From NCBI RefSeq assembly GCF_035306705.1, contig NZ_DATGNO010000143.1, positions 1 to 20,197 of the forward strand: a stretch of 20,197 nucleotides of DNA, given 5' to 3'. This document shows, piece by piece, positions 14,406 to 20,197 of the stretch. Source of the DNA: Xanthomarina sp035306705. GTDB taxonomy: Bacteria; Bacteroidota; Bacteroidia; Flavobacteriales; Flavobacteriaceae. Positions within the stretch are counted from its first letter, which is position 1; each line of letters starts with the position of its first letter. Under the pieces are notes generated by a model. That model did no database searches and was not told the DNA's origin. It saw only the letters and a list, made by a program, of their open reading frames with translations. Position numbers and translations under genes: made by a program.

Positions 14406-15320
14406 ATGAGAGAATTAGATCAAGTAAAAATTAATTTTGATAGTCAAGGTCTCTGGGTTTTAAACTTAGCTCTAGCCGTTATAATGTTTGGAGTGGCTTT
14501 AGGAATTAAATTTGATGATTTTAAACGTCTATTTAAACAACCAAAATTGGTTTTAATTGGAATCTTGTTGCAATTTATATTATTGCCCTTCTTTACATTT
14601 TTGCTTGTTTTAATTGTTAAACCACAACCTAGTATTGCTCTTGGAATGATGATGGTGGCAGCGTGTCCCGGTGGAAACATCTCTAATTTCATGACGCATT
14701 TGTCCAATGGAAATACGGCGCTTTCCGTAAGTCTAACAGCTTTTGCTACTTTTATTGCAGTCTTTATGACACCTTTCAACTTTCAGTTCTATGGATATTT
14801 GTACGAGCCTACTTCTATACTACTAAAAGAAGTGCAATTAAATCCATTTGAACTTTTGGAAGTTGTAATTTTAATTTTGGGAATTCCATTGCTGTTGGGT
14901 ATGTTGTTGCGAGCTAAAAATGAAAAACTTGCTATTTTAATTTCTAAACGTTTAAAGCCACTCTCAATCATTGTTTTTGTGCTTATTGTTATTTTGGCTT
15001 TTAGCAATAATATCGATGTGTTTAATGCTTATGCACATCATGTAATTTGGATTGGAATCCTTCATAACTTGTTGGCTATTGCACTTGGATTTACAGTGGC
15101 TAAAGCTTTTAATCTATCATTCGAAAATCAAAAAACCTTAGCCATTGAAACTGGTATTCAAAATTCCGGATTGGGACTTTTATTGATTTTCACCTTCTTT
15201 AATGGGTTAGGAGGAATGGCTATTTTAGCTGCATTTTGGGGCGTTTGGCATATTGTTTCTGGCTTGGCTATTTCTTATTATTGGTCTTTTAAGGACAGAA
15301 AAATACTTGAAGTCACTTGA
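14406..15320 (+). CDS. Bile acid:sodium symporter (BASS) family transporter
   Basis: This 304-residue protein is strongly hydrophobic, with about nine membrane segments. Two family marks are clear: MMMVAACPGGNISNFM at 81-96, the broken-helix segment with the Pro-Gly-Gly and Asn residues that line the sodium and substrate site, and ETGIQNSGL at 248-256, the second crossover helix with the conserved Glu, Gln and Asn. The family moves organic anions such as bile acids, pantoate or pyruvate with sodium. The substrate here is unknown, and a steroid acid is not implied. It begins 3 bases after the csaA-like stop, and its stop overlaps the acyltransferase start. Confidence 0.88.
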   Translation: MRELDQVKINFDSQGLWVLNLALAVIMFGVALGIKFDDFKRLFKQPKLVLIGILLQFILLPFFTFLLVLIVKPQPSIALGMMMVAACPGGNISNFMTHLSNGNTALSVSLTAFATFIAVFMTPFNFQFYGYLYEPTSILLKEVQLNPFELLEVVILILGIPLLLGMLLRAKNEKLAILISKRLKPLSIIVFVLIVILAFSNNIDVFNAYAHHVIWIGILHNLLAIALGFTVAKAFNLSFENQKTLAIETGIQNSGLGLLLIFTFFNGLGGMAILAAFWGVWHIVSGLAISYYWSFKDRKILEVT

Positions 15321-16348
15321 GAAATCTTTGGTTACATACAGTTAGGGCCTACATAGCGATTGGTCTGTTTTTTTATTACAAAAAAATTATTGTGGTTAAG
15401 GAAAAAAATATTCCTATAAACAAGCCTATTCTGTTTTTGTCCAACCATCAAAATGCCTTAATAGATGCTTTATTAATTGCTGCCACTTCAGGGAGATTTT
15501 CTTATTTTTTAACAAGAGCTAGTGTGTTTAAAAAACCATTGGTTTCCAAACTGCTCCATAGTGTAAATATGTTGCCTGTTTACAGGGTTCGGGATGGTTG
15601 GAGTACCCTTAGTAAAAATAATTACATCTTTAAAACCTGTACAGATAAACTAAAAACAAATCAAGCCGTTGCCATTTTCCCAGAAGGGAATCACCATATT
15701 AATAGAACGGTTAGGCCGTTAAGCAAGGGTTTTACCAGAATTATTTTTGAAACCTTAAGTAGTTACCCAGATTTAGATTTGCAGTTGGTTCCAATTGGTC
15801 TTAACTATAAAGAAGGAACTACTTTTGGAGATAGTGTGGCTTTGTACTACGGAAGTCCCATTTCTGCTAAATCGTTGGTATCTCAGTTTTCAAATGAAGA
15901 AATTATTGCTTTAAGACAAACCATTAAAAACCAAATAAAAGGTTTAACAACACATATTGATCATGCTGTATATGATAAAACCATAGCAAAACTAAAGGCT
16001 TTGAATGTGGATTATTTAAACCCGATTGCAGTTAATAGGTGCATTGAATCCAATTTTGAAACATGTGAAACAGCTCCAAAGCAAACTGTAAATTGGATGA
16101 AACGATTTTTTAAAGGTTTACTCATTCTAAATCTTCTAGGGCCATTTATTATTTGGAAATACGCTATAAAACCAAAAATAGAAGAAGTAGAGTTTATTGC
16201 TACTTTTAGGTTTGCACTAGCTATAACTTTAGTGCCATTCTGGATTGTATTACATGGTGTTATTATTGCTCTAAATTTTGGCATTTTCTATTTGGCAACT
16301 TATCTTGTAAGCACTTTTATTGTGGCTCTATTAAGTGTGAAGCTTTAA
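15317..16348 (+). CDS. PlsC-like phospholipid acyltransferase
   Basis: A membrane-bound acyltransferase of 343 residues, probably making or remodelling phosphatidic acid-type lipids. The catalytic block is FLSNHQNALIDALL, with His44 and Asp50 five residues apart rather than four as in the usual HX4D. The GPT2/SCT1-like branch and many Bacteroidota homologues seem to share this spacing. The second conserved block is IFPEGNHH (120-127), with RPLSKG further on. Two or three hydrophobic segments at about 270-343 form a C-terminal membrane anchor. The start is a TTG at 15317 that overlaps the symporter stop (TTGA); the residues after it (RNLWLHTVRAYI) resemble family N-termini, so this start is preferred to any later Met. 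Confidence 0.84.
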   Translation: MRNLWLHTVRAYIAIGLFFYYKKIIVVKEKNIPINKPILFLSNHQNALIDALLIAATSGRFSYFLTRASVFKKPLVSKLLHSVNMLPVYRVRDGWSTLSKNNYIFKTCTDKLKTNQAVAIFPEGNHHINRTVRPLSKGFTRIIFETLSSYPDLDLQLVPIGLNYKEGTTFGDSVALYYGSPISAKSLVSQFSNEEIIALRQTIKNQIKGLTTHIDHAVYDKTIAKLKALNVDYLNPIAVNRCIESNFETCETAPKQTVNWMKRFFKGLLILNLLGPFIIWKYAIKPKIEEVEFIATFRFALAITLVPFWIVLHGVIIALNFGIFYLATYLVSTFIVALLSVKL

Positions 16349-16358
16349 TTTTTGGCAC

Positions 16359-16388
16359 AAAAAAAGCCACTACTAAGTAATGGCTTTT
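16359..16388. terminator. Bidirectional terminator between convergent genes
   Basis: AAAAGCCA (16362-16369) pairs with TGGCTTTT (16381-16388). The stem continues with TAC/GTA after one C-A mismatch, and there are A and T runs on the outer flanks. It lies 10 bases after the acyltransferase stop and 20 bases before the end of the minus-strand PUR-family gene, so it can end transcription from both sides. Confidence 0.82.
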
Positions 16389-16407
16389 AAAATAATTTTA
16401 TTGATTT

Positions 16408-16806
16408 TTAAATATCATCGAAATCAATATCTGTAAATTTCCCTGTACTAGGTGTGTTATCATCTGTACCAACTACATTCGTTTCAATAGTATCATTATC
16501 GTATTCTTTTTTGAAATCTTTTTGATGACGTTCACTTATAACTTCGTCGCCTTTTTCATTTATAATATAATCGGTCATTTCATTTAAAATAGTACCGAAT
16601 TCCGAAAAATCCTCTTTATATAAATAAATTTTATGTTTTTTATAATGAAACGATCCATCGTCATTTGTAAATTTTTTACTTTCTGTAACTGTTAAATAAT
16701 AGTCACCTGCTTTTGTAGATCTAACATCAAAGAAATACGTCCTTCTTCCGGCTCTTAATACTTTAGAAAAAATCTCTTCTTTCTCCATCATATCATTATT
16801 ATCCAT
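16408..16806 (-). CDS. PUR-family (DUF3276) DNA/RNA-binding protein
   Basis: At 132 residues this is one PUR domain plus a disordered acidic tail. Core strands are readable: EEIFSKVLRAGRRTYFFDVRST (9-30), GDYYLTVTESKKF (33-45) and HKIYLYKEDFSEFGTILNEM (58-77), ending the helix ITNEMTDYII-like at about 76-83. Homologues in Bacteroidota are annotated as PUR-family nucleic-acid-binding proteins and resemble Borrelia BpuR, which binds DNA and RNA. The tail from about 95 is rich in Asp, Asn and Thr and looks flexible. The start may be Met1, Met6 or Met7. It stands alone, facing a terminator at its end. The cellular target is not known. Confidence 0.88.
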   Translation of the reverse strand: MDNNDMMEKEEIFSKVLRAGRRTYFFDVRSTKAGDYYLTVTESKKFTNDDGSFHYKKHKIYLYKEDFSEFGTILNEMTDYIINEKGDEVISERHQKDFKKEYDNDTIETNVVGTDDNTPSTGKFTDIDFDDI

Positions 16807-16942
16807 AATCGTATTGTTGTTTATAAAAGTTTCTCAAAAATCTAAAAAAAACAATTACTAACCAACAATTTATGTCAATACTTTTAATCTAATTTTATTT
16901 ATGAGAAACCCGCTCTACATCAATTGTTAGAACAATAGGTGA

Positions 16943-18697
16943 TTACTTATTGCTTTCACTTAATTGTTTTAAGTAGAGACTTCGGTAATATCCGTCCATA
17001 TCTATAAGCTTGTTATGGGTTCCAGATTGAACGATTTTTCCATCGTCCAGAACAATAATCTGATCGGCATTTTTAACCGAAGAAACTCTATGACTAACAA
17101 TAATGGTGGTTTTTCCTTTGGCTATGGTATGTAAGTGATTTAGTATTTTTTCTTCAGTTTCTGTATCTACAGCCGATAGAGAATCGTCAAAAAGCAAGAT
17201 TTTTGGATCCTTTACAATAGCTCTAGCAATAGAAATACGTTGTTTTTGCCCTCCAGAAAGTGTGATGCCTCTTTCGCCTAAAACCGTATCGTAACCTTTA
17301 TTGAATCCGAGAATGTTTTTATGGACCTGAGCGTATTTAGCTGCCTGAATAACTTCTTCATCTGTAGCATCTTCTTTTCCAAATTTAATGTTGTTTTTAA
17401 TGCTATCGGAAAACAAGAAGGCATCTTGTGGTACATATCCAATGCTATCTCTTAAACTTGTTAAATTAAGTGTGTATATTGGCGTGTTGTCTATAAGTAA
17501 TTCGCCTTTTTCTATATCGTAAAGTCTTCCAATAAGGTCAAGGATGGTCGATTTTCCAGAACCGGTTTTTCCTATAATAGCTAAAGTTTTTCCATGAGCC
17601 AGTTTAAACGAAACACCTTTTAATGCTTCAATATTGGTGTCGTTATAGGTGAAATGAACATTTTTAAACTCAATATCTCCAATTATATCTGATGGGGTTT
17701 CAATGGGATTAGTAATTTCCGGAATGATTTTTAAAAATTCGTTAATACGTTTTTGCGAAGCTTCCGCTTGTTGTACTATGGAAGTCACCCAACCTACAGT
17801 TGCAACAGGCCAGGTTAGCATGTTGACATAAATAATAAATTTAGTAATTACGCCTAGACTAATAGTTCCTTCCATATATTGAATGCCTCCAACATAAATA
17901 ACAATTAGGTTACTAATACCAATAAGCAAAATCATCATGGGGAAGAAAAAAGCATTCACTTTTACTAGACTTAATTGTTTTTGTTTGCTTGTTTCAGATA
18001 ATTCGCTAAAATTACTTGAGGTTTCATTCTCTAGACCATACGCTTTTATAATAGAAATACCACTAAAGGATTCTTGGGTAGAAGACGATAAATGAGATAA
18101 ATACTGCTGCACAACCGTACTTCTTTTATGTATTTCCTTACTTAATTTATAAATAATAAACGATAATATTGGTAAAGGAATTATGGTATAAAGTGTTAGT
18201 AAGGGAGCTTGTTTGTACATAAAGACTATAACAATTACAAAAAGAGTGAAGGTGTTAATGCTATACATAATTGCAGGACCAGCATACATGCGTACGCGCC
18301 CAACATCCTCACTAATTCTATTCATTAAATCTCCAGTTCTGTTGTTTTTATAAAACTTTAAAGACAGTTTTTGATAGTGTTGGTAAACTTCATTTTTTAA
18401 ATCGTATTCAATAAACCGAGATACATTTATTATGGTCTGTCTCATAAAAAAAGTAAGTACTCCGGTAATTAAAGCAGCGCCAATAATATAAATTATATTG
18501 ATAAGTAACTCCTTCTTAACAGTAGCGATATCTGTTACTTCACCCTGTATATATAAGTTTACGATATCTATGGACGAACCAATTAATTCTGGAGTAAATA
18601 ATAAAAATATTTTAGCTACAATTGTTATTAAAACACCAATTACTAGACGCCATTTATACTTTAAAAAATACTTATTAAGATGTTGTAATTCTTTCAT
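16943..18697 (-). CDS. ABC exporter, fused permease and ATPase, with Asp at the catalytic Glu position
   Basis: The protein has 584 residues, the normal length of an MsbA/MDR-type half-transporter. The N-terminal six-helix membrane domain spans about 15-320. The nucleotide-binding domain follows: Walker A GKTGSGKST (376-384), Q-loop Gln424, signature LSGGQKQR (480-487), Walker B ILLFDD (500-505), D-loop SAVD (508-511) and switch His536. Residue 505 is Asp where most ABC exporters have the catalytic Glu; heterodimeric exporters such as TM287/288 and YheI/YheH-type pairs carry such a change in one subunit. Only one transporter gene is in the window, so it either works as a slow homodimer or has a partner elsewhere. 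The substrate is unknown. Confidence 0.93.
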   Translation of the reverse strand: MKELQHLNKYFLKYKWRLVIGVLITIVAKIFLLFTPELIGSSIDIVNLYIQGEVTDIATVKKELLINIIYIIGAALITGVLTFFMRQTIINVSRFIEYDLKNEVYQHYQKLSLKFYKNNRTGDLMNRISEDVGRVRMYAGPAIMYSINTFTLFVIVIVFMYKQAPLLTLYTIIPLPILSFIIYKLSKEIHKRSTVVQQYLSHLSSSTQESFSGISIIKAYGLENETSSNFSELSETSKQKQLSLVKVNAFFFPMMILLIGISNLIVIYVGGIQYMEGTISLGVITKFIIYVNMLTWPVATVGWVTSIVQQAEASQKRINEFLKIIPEITNPIETPSDIIGDIEFKNVHFTYNDTNIEALKGVSFKLAHGKTLAIIGKTGSGKSTILDLIGRLYDIEKGELLIDNTPIYTLNLTSLRDSIGYVPQDAFLFSDSIKNNIKFGKEDATDEEVIQAAKYAQVHKNILGFNKGYDTVLGERGITLSGGQKQRISIARAIVKDPKILLFDDSLSAVDTETEEKILNHLHTIAKGKTTIIVSHRVSSVKNADQIIVLDDGKIVQSGTHNKLIDMDGYYRSLYLKQLSESNK

Positions 18698-18743
18698 TTA
18701 AGTCTTTAAGAAAAATAAAGTTTTTAACAAATTTTCTTTTTAT

Positions 18744-18773
18744 CATTAATAATTTGTGAATACCTTATTAATG
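18744..18773. promoter_or_regulatory. Inverted repeat around the -33 region of the leucine dehydrogenase promoter
   Basis: CATTAATAA (18744-18752) and TTATTAATG (18765-18773) are perfect 9-base arms around a 12-base centre that contains the predicted -33 TTTG. A second, related palindrome lies 45 bases downstream (centre to centre). The position is that of an operator, but the DNA is AT-rich and no regulator is known. Confidence 0.5.
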
Positions 18774-18784
18774 GATTAATTTTG
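18753..18784 (+). promoter_or_regulatory. Bacteroidota promoter for leucine dehydrogenase
   Basis: TTTG at 18753-18756 and TAATTTTG at 18777-18784 match the -33 TTTG and -7 TAnnTTTG consensus with a 20-base spacer. Transcription would start near 18790-18791, giving a leader of about 55 bases. This is the best-formed promoter in the window. Confidence 0.7.
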
Positions 18785-18792
18785 CCCTTTGT

Positions 18793-18814
18793 TTTTAATG
18801 ATTTGTCATTAAAA
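18793..18814. promoter_or_regulatory. Inverted repeat at the predicted transcription start of leucine dehydrogenase
   Basis: TTTTAATGA (18793-18801) and TCATTAAAA (18806-18814) are perfect 9-base arms around TTTG. As DNA it is a candidate operator; as RNA it would be a hairpin at the very 5' end of the message. It shares the TCATTAA half-site with the upstream inverted repeat, and 15-base segments of the two (18747-18761 and 18796-18810) agree at 12 positions. Confidence 0.55.
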
Positions 18815-18844
18815 CACAACTTATAACTTTAAAATATAATTAAA

Positions 18845-19948
18845 ATGGTTACAGACGTTATAAAAGCAAACGAACTTTATAAAGCAGATCCGGTTTTTGG
18901 TCAACTTTCATTCGATAATCATGAACAGGTTGTGTTTTGCAACGACAAAGATACAGGATTAAAAGCAATTATTGGAATACATAATAGTGTTTTAGGACCA
19001 GCACTTGGTGGTACCAGAATGTGGAATTATACCAACGAATGGGAAGCCTTAAACGATGTACTTCGTTTATCAAGAGGAATGACTTATAAATCTGCCATTA
19101 CTGGATTAAATTTAGGTGGAGGTAAAGCGGTGATTATTGGGGATGCAAAAACTCAAAAAACACCAGAGTTAATGAGAAAATTTGGTGAATTTGTTCACTC
19201 ATTAAGTGGAAAATATATTACGGCTGAAGATGTTGGAATGACCACTGCAGACATGGATACAGTAAGAGAAGTAACTCCTTATGTTACTGGAATTTCTGAA
19301 GCTATTGGTGGTGCAGGTAATCCATCTCCAATTACTGGGTATGGTGTTTTTATGGGAATGAAAGCTGCAGCTAAATTTAAATTTGGATCCGATGTTTTAG
19401 AAGATAAGGTTATTTATGTTCAAGGTATTGGTAATGTAGGAGAGGCTCTTGTAGGACATTTGATGGATGAAGGTGCTAAAGTTATTATTTCCGATATTAA
19501 CCAAGAACGTTTAGAAGAAATCAGTAAAAAATACGGAGTTACAATTTATGCAGGAAATGACTTGTACTCTGAAGAAATGGATATTTACGCACCATGTGCT
19601 CTTGGAGCTACAATTAATGATGATACCATTAATAAATTTAAAGCAAAAGTAATTGCCGGAGCAGCAAACAACCAATTGGCTGTTGAACAAATACATGGAA
19701 AGTTATTACAAGAAAGAGGAATTGTTTATGCACCAGATTTCTTGATTAATGCTGGAGGTATTATAAATGTATATGCTGAATTGGAAGGTTACGATAAAAA
19801 AGAAATTATTCGTAAAACAGAAAATATTTACAATACAACTTTGGAAATATTAAACAATGCCAAAACAAATAACATTACAACCAATCAAGCGGCTTTAAAT
19901 ATTGCTCAAAGCAGAATTGATGCAAGAAAAAAAGAGAATAAGAGATAA
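18845..19948 (+). CDS. Leucine (branched-chain amino acid) dehydrogenase, Glu/Leu/Phe/Val family
   Basis: This cytosolic NAD-dependent enzyme deaminates leucine and related amino acids to 2-oxoacids, or aminates them in reverse, feeding branched-chain fatty acid and amino acid metabolism. At 367 residues it matches Bacillus leucine dehydrogenase. The substrate site reads LGPALGGTRM (50-59), GMTYKSAITGLNLGGGKAV with Lys82 and the catalytic Lys94, and TAEDVGM (126-132). The Rossmann nucleotide-binding loop is GIGNVGEALVG (194-204). The end is typical. The short branched-chain-specific form, not the longer glutamate dehydrogenase, is indicated by length and by the GGTRMW block. It lies divergent from an ABC exporter and upstream of nusB, an order I recall as common in flavobacteria. 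Confidence 0.93.
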   Translation: MVTDVIKANELYKADPVFGQLSFDNHEQVVFCNDKDTGLKAIIGIHNSVLGPALGGTRMWNYTNEWEALNDVLRLSRGMTYKSAITGLNLGGGKAVIIGDAKTQKTPELMRKFGEFVHSLSGKYITAEDVGMTTADMDTVREVTPYVTGISEAIGGAGNPSPITGYGVFMGMKAAAKFKFGSDVLEDKVIYVQGIGNVGEALVGHLMDEGAKVIISDINQERLEEISKKYGVTIYAGNDLYSEEMDIYAPCALGATINDDTINKFKAKVIAGAANNQLAVEQIHGKLLQERGIVYAPDFLINAGGIINVYAELEGYDKKEIIRKTENIYNTTLEILNNAKTNNITTNQAALNIAQSRIDARKKENKR

Positions 19949-19964
19949 TTATTTAAAATAACAT

Positions 19965-19972
19965 TATTTTTG
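19965..19972 (+). promoter_or_regulatory. Possible -7 promoter box for nusB
   Basis: TATTTTTG followed by CA matches TAnnTTTG exactly. The implied start, near 19978, would fall at the base of the following hairpin, so the nusB message would open with that stem. No -33 TTTG is visible at the expected distance. Alternatively the match is chance and the hairpin only terminates the upstream gene. Confidence 0.4.
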
Positions 19973-19975
19973 CAC

Positions 19976-20004
19976 GGCGAAAGTTATTTTAACTTTCGCC
20001 TTTT
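19976..20004 (+). terminator. Hairpin terminator after leucine dehydrogenase
   Basis: GGCGAAAGTTA (19976-19986) pairs perfectly with TAACTTTCGCC (19990-20000) around TTT, followed by TTTT and then GCATT. It begins 27 bases after the dehydrogenase stop. The 11-pair stem is the strongest in this spacer. The T-run is short, so read-through into nusB may occur. Confidence 0.75.
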
Positions 20005-20103
20005 GCATTAAAATTTTAAGAGAAGGCTTTTAAAATGGCAGCTTAAAATAGTAACACCATATTAATTACAATTTAATATTGAAACATTTAGTTCTTTGTA
20101 CAT

Positions 20104-20197
20104 ATGCTTAACAGAAGACACATTAGAATAAAAGTCATGCAAACTATTTATTCCTTTAAAGGAGGAGAAAGCGATAGTTTTGATAAAGAACAAAGAT
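20104..20197 (+). CDS. nusB: Transcription antitermination factor NusB, N-terminal fragment cut by window edge
   Basis: An open frame from ATG at 20104 runs off the end of the window and encodes 31 residues beginning MLNRRHIRIKVMQTIYSF, then KGGESDSFDKEQR. The opening RRHIRIKVMQTIYSF is the first helix of Bacteroidota NusB. NusB pairs with NusE (S10) to bind boxA RNA and prevent early termination in rRNA operons. A second in-frame ATG at 20137 lies inside this helix and would remove conserved residues, so 20104 is the start. The gene is not broken, only truncated by the window. Confidence 0.85.
   Translation, partial: MLNRRHIRIKVMQTIYSFKGGESDSFDKEQR

Noticed and set aside
16829..16909. Inverted repeat GTTTCTC (16829-16835) and GAGAAAC (16903-16909) between the PUR-family gene and the ABC exporter
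   Set aside because: The arms are only 7 bases and 67 bases apart in AT-rich DNA; this is expected by chance and does not frame a promoter or gene.

Overview
The window is chromosomal DNA from a low-GC member of the Bacteroidota, most likely Flavobacteriaceae. Four things point there: very AT-rich spacers; few Shine-Dalgarno sites, with several matches to the Bacteroidota promoter box TAnnTTTG; SusD/TonB-world envelope proteins, including lipoproteins with an acidic run after the lipidated Cys; and family-restricted genes (PUR/DUF3276 protein, DUF4252 pair, nusB beside leucine dehydrogenase). I see no phage, insertion sequence, CRISPR array, rRNA or tRNA. Most of the window looks like stable core or near-core chromosome rather than an island.

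Layout. (1) 1-3111: a cobalamin riboswitch leads into a two-gene vitamin B12 uptake unit, a BtuB-like TonB-dependent receptor and a surface beta-propeller lipoprotein resembling BtuG. (2) 3199-6910: an S41 peptidase lipoprotein (minus strand) is divergent from a four-gene plus-strand operon of ECF sigma factor, probable anti-sigma membrane protein, and two DUF4252 proteins (one secreted, one lipoprotein). This has the shape of an envelope-signalling module. (3) 6931-8594: a bidirectional terminator, a small membrane protein and purB (minus strand), with a purB promoter. (4) 8530-8897: the only gene-free stretch over 300 bases. (5) 8898-10720: a CxxCH haem-binding protein and a glycosyltransferase. 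(6) 10722-13170: a transmembrane TPR/class III adenylate cyclase preceded by a small exported protein, both on the minus strand. (7) 13373-13930: a thioredoxin-like protein. (8) 14067-16348: a CsaA-like tRNA-binding protein, a bile acid:sodium symporter family protein and a PlsC-like acyltransferase, tightly packed. (9) 16408-16806: a PUR-family nucleic-acid-binding protein. (10) 16943-20197: an ABC exporter (minus strand), then leucine dehydrogenase with an unusual palindrome-rich promoter, then the start of nusB, cut by the window edge.

How the parts work together. The B12 locus would be off when cobalamin is plentiful; when it is scarce, the surface propeller would capture the vitamin and pass it to the receptor. 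The sigma/anti-sigma/DUF4252 group would sense something at the envelope, with the divergent protease as a possible effector or regulon member. The cyclase appears to carry a periplasmic TPR sensor joined through one membrane helix to a cytoplasmic catalytic domain with intact adenylate-type residues. Its exported operon partner is an attractive but unproven ligand or modulator. The strongest candidates for undescribed biology are the DUF4252 module, the cyclase with its secreted partner, and the repeated palindrome around the leucine dehydrogenase promoter.
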